Origin: Chloroflexota bacterium
GTDB lineage: Bacteria > Chloroflexota > Limnocylindria > Limnocylindrales > CSP1-4
Length of the DNA: 7,008 nucleotides
NCBI GenBank assembly: GCA_021789355.1
Contig: JAJYJR010000310.1
Span: 1 to 7,008 of the forward strand
Direction: 5' to 3'
Each line of letters begins with the position of its first letter. Positions within the stretch are counted from its first letter, which is position 1. Of this stretch, positions 1-6,700 are shown piece after piece. The translations under genes were made by a program, and so were the position numbers. Below the pieces are notes generated by a model. The model was not told where the DNA came from and did not search any database. It was given only the letters and a program-made list of their open reading frames with translations.

Positions 1-781
1 TCGCGGGAGCGTCCGAGGCGCGCAGGTAGCGGCCCTGCACGACGCAGCGATCGAGGTGCGCGAGCTGCGCCTCCGCGACGGGGTCGATGCCGGCCACGAC
101 GATCGGCTCTGACCAGCTCACCTCGATCCCGGGTGTCCCGGAGCGGAAGGCACCCTCGAGGGAGGCGTCAGGCGTCAGGCCGCCCCAGCAGGCGACGGTC
201 GCCGTGCAGTCGATGCGGGTCGTGCCGACCTCCAGGACCTCCGCGACAGCCGGGCCGGTTTGCCCGGCCTTCACTGACACGATGCGGCCCCGCGGCGCCA
301 CCACGAGGTACTGCGCGGGGAGCGGCGGGTAGTGCGAGAGCCCAGCCTCTCCACTCGCCGCCGCACGGATGCGGAAGACGGTCACCGGACCCGAACCCAC
401 GAGTCTCGACACGTCGACCGGGAACTCCGCCGGCCACTGCACGAAGCCGACCACCGCGATGGGTGCCGCGACCGCGACGTCGGGCACCGCCCGGATCGCC
501 GCCAGCTGCGCCTCGGTGATGCCACCCGTCAGCCCGGAGAGGAAGTTCGGCCGCACCAGGCCCTCGCGCTGCTCCAGAGCTGTCTGCGAGCCGACCGGAC
601 GCACCAGGATGTCGTACGGGGCGTTCCAGGCCTGGGCGATGTCGCCGCTGAGGACCGCCTGCGTGGTGCGCGACACGCCGGCCAGCACGAGAAAGCCCGA
701 CACCGCCGTAAGGAGCCCGGCGGCCGCGAGCGCGGTGGCCACCCGTCGCGCGAGCAGCCCCCGCGTGGCCAGCCGGATCAT
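1..781 (-). CDS. ABC transporter permease, MacB/FtsX type (N-terminal part, runs off left edge)
   Basis: This frame is open from the ATG at 781-779 to the left edge (260 codons) and lacks only its C-terminal part. Residues 1-11 are basic (MIRLATRGLLARR). One hydrophobic helix follows at about residues 13-34, and then a long soluble region. That layout is the usual start of MacB/FtsX-family permeases, in which TM1 is followed by a large extracytoplasmic domain. Family-like features in that domain are an early 'RAVPDVAVAAP' stretch and, near the window edge, 'VAGIDPVAEAQL' followed by 'QGRYLRASD'. Such permeases work with a separate ATPase in lipoprotein release, export of small molecules or signalling; the substrate here is unknown. 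The ATG overlaps the recombinase stop codon (ATGA), and GGAGGAG motifs lie just upstream at 784-790 and 796-802, so translational coupling is likely. The missing C-terminal half should hold three more membrane helices. Confidence 0.8.
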   Translation of the reverse strand, partial: MIRLATRGLLARRVATALAAAGLLTAVSGFLVLAGVSRTTQAVLSGDIAQAWNAPYDILVRPVGSQTALEQREGLVRPNFLSGLTGGITEAQLAAIRAVPDVAVAAPIAVVGFVQWPAEFPVDVSRLVGSGPVTVFRIRAAASGEAGLSHYPPLPAQYLVVAPRGRIVSVKAGQTGPAVAEVLEVGTTRIDCTATVACWGGLTPDASLEGAFRSGTPGIEVSWSEPIVVAGIDPVAEAQLAHLDRCVVQGRYLRASDAPA

Positions 782-2283
782 CGCTCCTCCACCAGCTCCT
801 CCGGTATGCGAACATCGGCCGGCACCCGGTAGGTGGGCCGAATGTCCGTTGGCGACACGACCCGGATTTCCCCGATGAGGAGGCGCAAGAGCGCCTTGGT
901 GCGCGCCCGCTGCCCCTGCTGGAGCACTTGATCCAGCGCCTGACTGAGCGCCCAGGAGACGAGGGCGGCCTCGACCGGGCCACCGGCCGGTCCGGGCTCT
1001 GCGGTAGGGGTCTCGGCCCTCCGGGCCTCGATCGCGGCCAGCTGCGCCTGCAGCTCGGTCAGCCGCGACTGCACAAGGCGCGCGTCGAGGTCTCCGGCCT
1101 CGAAGGCGGCGAAGTAGCGGGCGAGCCTCCGACGCAGCTCGGCTGCCTCGCGCGTCAGCCCTGCCTGCGCCTGCTCGGCCTGTTCGTGCGCGACCCGCTG
1201 GGAGGCGGCCACCTCGTCGAGCGCGGCACCGATCAGTCCGCTATCGGCGTAGACCTCGCCCATCTGGGTCAGGATGGCGGCCTCCAAGTCGTCCTTGGGC
1301 AGGCGCGCCTGATCGCAGGCGGAGGGTCCTCGCACCGCGCGGCCGGCGCACACGTAGTAGGCGTAACGGTGGCCGGTCGCGCCCCGGGCACTGGCCCCCA
1401 CCATGGGATGGCCGCAGCGGTCGCAGACGAGGTTGGTGCTGCTGAGGAGATAGTCGGTCGGGTTGGTGCGCCGCAGGGCCGGATTGGCGGCCCGCGTGTC
1501 GAGGATGGCCCCTGCCGCGTCGAAGAGCGCGCGCTCGACGATCGGTTCCTGCGCCCCCGGCCCCCACACGCCGCGGAAGCTGACCTCCCCGAGGTAGGCG
1601 CGGTTGCGCAGCAGCGCGAGCACGCTGGTGGTCGACCAGTGCCCCCCGAGCCGGGTGCGGAGGCCCTGCCCGTCGAGCCAGGCGGCGACCTGACGAGCGC
1701 CCTCGCGGGTCTCCACGTAGCGGCGGAAGATGCTGACCACCACGGGGGCGGTTGCGGGGTCCGGCTCCAGGATGCTGGTGCCGTGGGGCTTCCGGTAGCC
1801 GTAGGGCGGGGTGCCCCCGGTCCACTCCCCGCGGGCCGCCTTGCGCTCCATGCCGGCCCCGATGCGATCCATCATGCTGGCCCGCTCGAACTCGGCAAAG
1901 CTGCCCAAGAGCTGGACCAGCATGCGGCCGGCCGGGTTGGCCGTGTCGAAGCCCTCGGTGGCGGAGCGGAACCCGACCCCGCGCACCTTGAACTCCTCGA
2001 TGAGCGTGACCAGTTCGCCCAGGTTGCGTGAGAGGCGGTCCACCCGGTACACGAGCAGCAGATCGAAGCGCCCGGCCGCGGCCGCCGTCCGCAGCTCGGT
2101 CAGGGCGGGGCGCTCCAGGCTCTTGCCGGATGCCTGGTCGGTGTAGCGCGCGACGATCTGCCAGTCGGGCTGGCTGGCCACGAACGCGTCGAGCCGGTCG
2201 TGCTGGGCTCCCAGCGAGTAGGGCTGGTTCGTCTCGTCGGTGCTGATGCGGGTGTACGTCACCACCCGCACGATCTCGCTCAC
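778..2283 (-). CDS. Large serine recombinase / site-specific integrase
   Basis: This is a complete 501-aa enzyme that should cut and rejoin DNA through a 5'-phosphoserine link. The N-terminal resolvase domain spans about residues 5-150. It has the YTRIS motif with Arg12 and nucleophile Ser14, Gln27 in 'SLGAQ', 'ERP' at 57-59 and 'VYRVDRLSRN' at 78-87 with Asp82, Arg83 and Arg86. The helix E region, 'GSFAEFERASMM', lies at 127-138. The Recombinase domain begins near 'GGTPPYGYRKP' (156-166). A zinc ribbon has Cys287, Cys290, Cys312 and Cys323. An Ala/Glu/Arg-rich coiled coil covers roughly 360-430. All parts of a large serine recombinase are present, so it is probably active. The GTG at 2283 is chosen over an upstream ATG at 2511 because conserved sequence starts there, GAAGGGA lies 7 nt upstream (2291-2297), and GTG overlaps the stop of the preceding gene (GTGA). 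The stop overlaps the permease ATG. Whether it serves integration, excision or inversion cannot be read from the window. Confidence 0.95.
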   Translation of the reverse strand: MSEIVRVVTYTRISTDETNQPYSLGAQHDRLDAFVASQPDWQIVARYTDQASGKSLERPALTELRTAAAAGRFDLLLVYRVDRLSRNLGELVTLIEEFKVRGVGFRSATEGFDTANPAGRMLVQLLGSFAEFERASMMDRIGAGMERKAARGEWTGGTPPYGYRKPHGTSILEPDPATAPVVVSIFRRYVETREGARQVAAWLDGQGLRTRLGGHWSTTSVLALLRNRAYLGEVSFRGVWGPGAQEPIVERALFDAAGAILDTRAANPALRRTNPTDYLLSSTNLVCDRCGHPMVGASARGATGHRYAYYVCAGRAVRGPSACDQARLPKDDLEAAILTQMGEVYADSGLIGAALDEVAASQRVAHEQAEQAQAGLTREAAELRRRLARYFAAFEAGDLDARLVQSRLTELQAQLAAIEARRAETPTAEPGPAGGPVEAALVSWALSQALDQVLQQGQRARTKALLRLLIGEIRVVSPTDIRPTYRVPADVRIPEELVEER

Positions 2284-2537
2284 GCCGTGGTCCCTTCGTC
2301 GGAGTGCGCGAGGTAGTCCCCGATGGCTCCGCCGAGCAGCCCCACGGCGGTGGCGGTCTCCGCCTCGGCGAGCGGCACGAGGGTGGGTGGGCGCAGGCGG
2401 ATGGCGCCCACGGCGACCGTCAGCCGCTCGCTCGCCGAGCGCCCGAACTGGAGCACGAGCAGCAGCACGATGATGAGCGCCACGAGTCCATCGAGCAGGG
2501 TCGAGGGCCATTCCACGGCCGGCATCGGTTCGCTCAT
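2280..2537 (-). CDS. Small single-pass membrane protein of unknown function
   Basis: This 85-aa protein is not recognised. A short N-terminal segment (MSEPMPAVEWPS) precedes one strongly hydrophobic helix at about residues 13-32 (LLDGLVALIIVLLLVLQFG). A 50-residue tail follows, containing 'RLRPPTLVPLAEAE', a small Gly/Ala-rich patch (VGLLGGAIGDYL) and an acidic end. The ATG at 2537 is preferred over an upstream start at 2669. It overlaps the stop of the upstream gene (ATGA), and the extra N-terminal sequence would only restate the upstream gene in another frame, being Arg/Pro-rich and low in complexity. Its stop overlaps the recombinase GTG, so it sits mid-operon and is probably translationally coupled on both sides. 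A single helix with a short tail could be a holin-like or membrane-anchoring protein of a mobile element, but nothing in the sequence proves that. Confidence 0.7.
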   Translation of the reverse strand: MSEPMPAVEWPSTLLDGLVALIIVLLLVLQFGRSASERLTVAVGAIRLRPPTLVPLAEAETATAVGLLGGAIGDYLAHSDEGTTA

Positions 2538-3142
2538 CGGACGCCCTGCCCGGGCTGCGCGTGCTGGAGGAGCACAGTCGTGGGGCGCCCGATGACGCCG
2601 CGCCTGACCCGGTAGCCGTCGACTTTGTGGTACACGTCGACGCCCTCGGCCGTTGCCTGCTCCGCCCACTCGGCTGCGGGCACGAGCTTGTCGCAGGATC
2701 CGCAGTAGGCGTGATGCGGGAGGAGATCCGCCAGCTGGTCTCGCTCTGCCTGCAGACGCGCGACGTCCTGCTGGGCTCGCGTGAGCGAGGCCCGGGTGTC
2801 CTTGAGGGCTGCCTGGGCGGTAGCCAGCTGCCTCTCCGTCCGGCGACGCGCCGTGCGCTCGGCCGCGAGGTCCGCCTTGGCCTTGTCCAGCTTCGGGGTG
2901 GCCGTCGCTGTCGGCCTCGCCGCGGCTTCGGCGGCCTGCGCCGTCGCGAGTGCCTGCTCTAGGCCGGCCGCCTGGGCCCGCAGCCGCTCCAGCTCGCCCG
3001 ACTCCAGGAGCCGCAGCCCAGTGATGATGGCCGCCCGCTTGGTGCGGTGGGCGAGCCCCATGCGATCGATCAGGCCGGAGTCCTCCGGCCCGAACTCGAC
3101 GATGAATCTGCGGCGATAGCGGCCGACGTCGGGCAGTTCCAT
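2534..3142 (-). CDS. Ribbon-helix-helix-like coiled-coil protein with CxxC motif, putative operon regulator
   Basis: This 202-aa first gene of the minus-strand operon does not match a named family that I recognise. Residues 8-48 look like a ribbon-helix-helix (Arc/MetJ-like) fold: a basic strand (RYRRRFIVEF), helix 1 (EDSGLIDRMGLAHR) and helix 2 (TKRAAIITGLRLLES). Two heptad-rich coiled-coil segments follow at about 50-75 and 84-141, separated by a Pro/Thr linker (RPTATATPK). The C-terminal 60 residues open with HHAYCGSC (Cys147, Cys150), which may be half of a metal site, and end in a short mixed region. The ATG at 3142 is chosen over an in-frame TTG at 3178. A TAACAT -10 box lies exactly 7 nt before the ATG, and the TTG falls inside the proposed -35 box. 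The likely role, inferred only, is a DNA-binding regulator or an accessory factor of the recombinase. Its stop overlaps the next start (ATGA). Confidence 0.75.
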   Translation of the reverse strand: MELPDVGRYRRRFIVEFGPEDSGLIDRMGLAHRTKRAAIITGLRLLESGELERLRAQAAGLEQALATAQAAEAAARPTATATPKLDKAKADLAAERTARRRTERQLATAQAALKDTRASLTRAQQDVARLQAERDQLADLLPHHAYCGSCDKLVPAAEWAEQATAEGVDVYHKVDGYRVRRGVIGRPTTVLLQHAQPGQGVR

Positions 3143-3178
3143 GGAGCCTATGTTACATGTATGGACACTATCGTTCAA
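3143..3178 (-). promoter_or_regulatory. Sigma70-like promoter of the recombinase operon, probably leaderless
   Basis: Read on the minus strand, TTGAAC (3178-3173, four of six matches to the -35 consensus) is followed by exactly 17 bases and then TAACAT (3155-3150, four of six matches, fits TANNNT). Seven bases separate the -10 box from the ATG at 3142, so transcription should begin at or within a base or two of the start codon. No clear Shine-Dalgarno sequence lies in that gap. This is the usual layout of leaderless promoters in high-GC bacteria. The segment is also clearly more AT-rich than its surroundings. Confidence 0.6.
3154..3161. promoter_or_regulatory. TACATGTA palindrome at the -10 box, candidate operator
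   Basis: This perfect 8-bp palindrome overlaps the upstream two bases of the -10 box and the end of the spacer of the proposed operon promoter. A protein bound here would block RNA polymerase. The first gene of the operon encodes a ribbon-helix-helix-like protein, and such proteins often repress their own promoters through short palindromes. The pairing is inference. Only one copy is visible, whereas ribbon-helix-helix proteins usually need two adjacent half-sites. Confidence 0.3.
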
Positions 3179-3425
3179 GCGTCCCTATCGCGAGGGGATC
3201 ACGGTACCCGGTCGTGGGTACGGCGGCAGGTGCGGCACGCCCAGACCTCGCGACGGGCGCCGGCAACGGTAGGCCGCCCGGACGCGGCCAGGACGCGAGC
3301 TGGGTCAATCGGGCGGGCAGCCAGCGGTCCCCAGCTGCGGGCTCTGCGGGTGCCCAGCGACACCCTGCCATCCCGGGTCCGGAAAGGGCGCCCGGCGCGA
3401 ACCTGTGACCGACGCGGCGGACGGC

Positions 3426-3440
3426 GCGGGTTGGACCCGC
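3426..3440. repeat. Small GC hairpin
   Basis: GCGGGT and ACCCGC form a perfect 6-bp stem around a TGG loop. No T-run follows on either strand, and neither flanking gene ends here, so it is not called a terminator. In DNA this rich in GC such a stem may arise by chance. Confidence 0.3.
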
Positions 3441-3473
3441 TGGTCGTTTCCGGTGCGCCCGCCCGCTCGCCGG

Positions 3474-3524
3474 GTCAAGCACCGCGAGTAGCTGATTCTA
3501 CCTATTGACGCCGAGTCAAGCACC
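3474..3524. repeat. Direct repeat GTCAAGCACC with nested TTGAC/GTCAA inverted repeat
   Basis: GTCAAGCACC occurs at 3474-3483 and again at 3515-3524, 41 bases apart. The second copy also pairs with TTGAC at 3505-3509 across a 5-base spacer, giving the inverted repeat TTGAC-GCCGA-GTCAA. The spacing of about four helical turns and the paired half-sites fit a regulator binding region for the downstream gene. Part of a recombination site for the nearby serine recombinase is another possibility. Neither role is shown by sequence alone. Confidence 0.35.
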
Positions 3525-3601
3525 CATCAGGCTGCCACACCAGAACGCCATGGAGGTGCCCGGCGTCCCAGGGCAGATGGCCGCCGGGCCACGTGATCGC
3601 T

Positions 3602-3608
3602 GAAGGGG
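3602..3608 (+). promoter_or_regulatory. Ribosome binding site supporting the GTG start at 3615
   Basis: GAAGGGG lies six bases before the GTG at 3615. It is the best Shine-Dalgarno-like match near the signal-peptide frame, and it supports the view that translation was meant to begin at 3615, upstream of the in-frame TAG. Confidence 0.45.
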
Positions 3609-3614
3609 TGCGGC

Positions 3615-3776
3615 GTGGGCGGACGGCGGCGGACGTGGTCAATCCGTGGTGAACGGTGGCAGCGACTGAGCGCCGTCGTGCTGGCCATCGTCTTCTTGGG
3701 CAGTCAGCCGGTCACCGGGGTGCCCCTGGGCGGCCGAGTGGCGGCCGCCGGCTCCCCCTCCAACCTCACCCTGTAG
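3615..3776 (+). pseudogene. Signal-peptide segment of the RHS gene, cut off by an in-frame TAG
   Basis: From the GTG at 3615 this frame encodes 53 residues and then TAG at 3774-3776. The protein has a basic N-region (GGRRRTWSIRGERWQR), a hydrophobic core (LSAVVLAIVFLG, about residues 19-30), a small-residue stretch (RVAAAG) suitable for cleavage near residue 46, and then SPSNLTL. It is in the same frame as the RHS body, which resumes on the very next codon with VGYADNLRPSGFF. The start, ribosome site, export signal and body are therefore all present, interrupted by one codon. A nonsense mutation of a sense codon such as CAG, GAG or TAC, a sequencing error, or programmed readthrough would each explain it. 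It is marked as a broken segment because, as written, the signal peptide and body cannot be made as one chain without suppression. Confidence 0.65.
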
Positions 3777-6700
3777 GTGGGCTACGCTGACAACCTGCGT
3801 CCGAGCGGGTTCTTCCCGCAGCCCTGGGCGGGTTCCCCCAACGTGAACTTCGTGGGCTGCACGGGGTGCACCGAGGACTCGGGGGCAGTCCGCATCGCCA
3901 ACAGCTCGTCGAGCGCCACCACGGTCGACGACGTCTCGGTCACCATCGGCACGACCACCTTCGACCTGTGGGGCGCCTCCTTGAACGTCCCCGCGGGGGG
4001 GAGCCTGCTCCTCGCGCAGACGAGCAGCGCGCAGAACTTCGATACCTCCGACGTGGGCACTCTGAGCTGCGGCGAAACCGGGTTCATCCCGCAGATCACG
4101 GTGACGATCGGAGGCACCGCGTACACCTTCGCCGACACCGAACAGGTGCTGAACACGGGCGGCTTCGACCTCGCCAACTGCCCGTCGGGCACGAACGAGT
4201 CGCAGCCCTGGACGCAGCTGGGCGGTCCGTTGAGTGCCTCGAACGTCCTCGGCGGTGGCAACCCCGTCGCGCCGCAGATCCCGAGCTGCAACGGCGGCGA
4301 CGCAGTGAGCTGCGCCACGGGTGACTTCTGGGAGACGTTCGACGAGCTGAGCGTGCCGGGGCGCGGCGTGCCGCTCGACTTCGCGCTCACCTACAACTCG
4401 CTCGATGCCAGCCAGTCCTCGTCGGTGGGCTTCGGCTGGACCGGCAGCTACGACGTCTCGCTGAGCATCGACCAGACCGCCGGCATGGCCACGGTGACCG
4501 AGGAGAACGGCACCACGGTGACCTTCACGATCAACGGCACGAGCTTCGTCGCGCCCGCCTGGGTGCCGGCGACGCTCACGCAGAACCCCGACGGCACGTA
4601 CACGTTCCTCCGCCTGCACGACCTACGGCAGTACGTCTTCTCCTCGTCGGGACAACTCCTGCGCATCGTCGACCGCAACGGCTACACGACCTCACTCACC
4701 TACCAGAGTGGCGAGCTCTCGACGGTGACCGATCCGGCGGGCCGCACGCTCACCTTCAGCTACGGCTCGAACGGTGACATCGCGTCGGTCACCGATCCCG
4801 CAGGACGCACCGTCAGCCTCGCCTACGGCGCTGCGGGTGACCTCACCTCCATCACCGATCCCGCAGGCGGAGTGACGTCATTCACGTACGACTCGGGGCA
4901 CCACGCGCTGACGATGACCGATCCCCGGGGTGGCACGCTCACGAACACATACGACCCGCTCGGACGGGTGACCGCGCAGACCGATCCGGCAGGGCGCAAG
5001 ACGACCTTCAGCTACGTCGCCGGCACGACGACGATCACCGACCCCAATGGACACGTCACGCGCGAGCACTTCAGCGACTACCTACCGGTGGCGATCGAGC
5101 GCGGCTATGGCACCTCCTCGGACGCCACCTCGACCTTCACATACGACCCTTCCGTCCTCGGGATCAGCTCGATGACCGATCCCAACGGCCACACCACGAC
5201 GTTCGCCTGGGACGCGCAGGGTGACCTGCTCTCGCGCAGCGACGCGCTCGGCCACACGACGAGCTTCACGTACGATGCACAGAGCGACCTCACCTCGATC
5301 ACCGATCCCCTGGGCAACACAACGACCTACTCCTATGAAACGAACGGCAACGTGACCGGCGTCTCCCGTCCCATCACGGGCGGCGGAGGCTCGGGGACCC
5401 AGACCACGAGCTTCACCTACGGCGACAGCGCGCACCCAGGCGATGTCACCTCGATGACCGACCCCGACGGCCACGTGTGGAGCTTCACGTACGACGCGAA
5501 CGGCGACCTCGCCTCGGTGGGCGAGCCGCCGGGGGACACGGCCACCTTCGCCTACGACGCGATCGGGCGCCGCACTTCGGTCGTCGCGCCGCGCGGCAAC
5601 GCCTCCGGCGGCAACCCGGCCGCCCATACCACGAGCTACACATATGATCCGTTGGGCGACCTCACCTCGGCCACCGATCCGCTGGGCAATACCACGACCT
5701 ACGCCTACAACGCCGATGGCAACCTCGTGAAGCAGACCGATCCCCTCGGCCATGCGACGAGCTATGGGTACGACGCCGACAACGAGCTCACCTCGGTCAC
5801 GCGCCCCGACGGCGCGACGCTTGGCTACGCGTATGACGGCGCCGGCAACCTCACCGGCCAGACCGACGCGGCGAACGCGCTCACCACGTACGCGTACGAT
5901 CCCCTGAACCGGGTCGTCGGCGTCACCGATCCCCTCAACCGCACGACGACGTACGCCTACGATCTGGCGGGCAACCCTACCTCCAAGATGAACCCCTCGG
6001 GCCAGGTGACGAGTTTCTCCTACGACGCGGCGAACGAGCAGACCGCCGTTTCCTATTCGGACGGCACCACGCCTGCCGTGAGCTACACGTACGACGCGGA
6101 CGGGCGCCGGGTTGCGATGAACGACGGCACGGGCACCACGAGCTACACCTTCAACTCGCTGGGCGGGCTCGTCGCGGAGACGAACGGCGCGGGGCAGGCG
6201 GTCGGCTACACGTACGACCCCGCCGGCAACCTTACCAGCCTGAACTACCCGAACGGGAAGAGCGTTAGCCGCGCGTACGACGCGGCGGGCAGGCTCAGCT
6301 CCGTCACCGATTGGCTCGGCAACACCACCGCCTTTGCCTACGACGCGGACGGCAACCTCGTCACGACCACGTATCCCAACGGCACCACGGCGACCTCCAC
6401 GTACGACGCGGCCGACCAGATGACCGCGACGCGGGATGCGCAGGGCTCCAGCACCCTGGCCAGCTTCCAATACGCCCGCAACGCCGACGGCCTGGTCGCC
6501 TCGGTGACCCAGGGTGGCGCGTTCTCAGGGACCCAGTCGTTCGGCTACGACGCGCTGAACCAGCTGACCAGCGTGAACGGCGGGAGCTACACGTATGACG
6601 CCGCGAACAACCTCACGGGGCTCATCTCGGGGGCCACGCTCGCCTACGACACGGCGAACGAAGTGACGGGCCTCACGCAGGGCGGCGCGACGACGCCCTT

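Larger units (their letters stand above)
3179..3601. other. Divergent intergenic region with no convincing gene
   Basis: This stretch separates the minus-strand recombinase operon from the plus-strand RHS gene. Frames open here on both strands, but they encode low-complexity Arg/Pro/Gly/Ala protein without a recognisable motif. No tRNA, rRNA or riboswitch-like pattern was seen. It contains a short hairpin (3426-3440), a repeated decamer (3474-3483 and 3515-3524) and a TTGAC/GTCAA inverted repeat (3505-3519). I found no good -35/-10 pair for the RHS gene. A TTGACG at 3505-3510 resembles a -35 box, but the sequence 17 bases downstream (CAGGCT) is a poor -10. Confidence 0.6.

Noticed and set aside
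168..983. A 271-codon minus-strand frame
   Set aside because: It overlaps the recombinase 3' end and the permease in another frame. The permease frame shows a membrane helix and MacB-like motifs, whereas this one is low-complexity Arg/Gly/Ala.
928..2031. A 367-codon plus-strand frame
   Set aside because: It lies entirely opposite the serine recombinase, whose motifs and zinc-ribbon cysteines prove the minus-strand frame.
2284..2511. An upstream start for the recombinase at 2511
   Set aside because: The added 76 residues are Arg/Ala-rich, precede the conserved YTRIS motif and overlap the membrane-protein gene. The GTG at 2283 has a good ribosome site and the operon's 4-base overlap pattern.
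3143..3178. A TTG start at 3178 adding 12 residues to the first operon gene
   Set aside because: That TTG is part of the proposed -35 box, and a -10 box lies between it and the ATG at 3142. The extra residues show no RHH-like sequence.
3426..3440. The GCGGGT/ACCCGC hairpin as a terminator
   Set aside because: No T-run follows on either strand, and no gene ends towards it; the neighbouring units diverge.
3157..3523. Several 70-150-codon frames on both strands in the intergenic region
   Set aside because: They lack motifs and good ribosome sites, overlap one another and have noncoding-like amino acid composition.
3639..4619. A 326-codon minus-strand frame
   Set aside because: It is antisense to the start of the RHS gene, and its Arg/Gly/Ala-rich composition is typical of shadow frames in high-GC DNA.
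5082..6470. A 462-codon minus-strand frame with a repetitive Arg/Val/Gly-rich protein
   Set aside because: It is the mirror of the YD-repeat coding region. Its repetition comes from the repeats on the plus strand, and its protein has no known fold signature.
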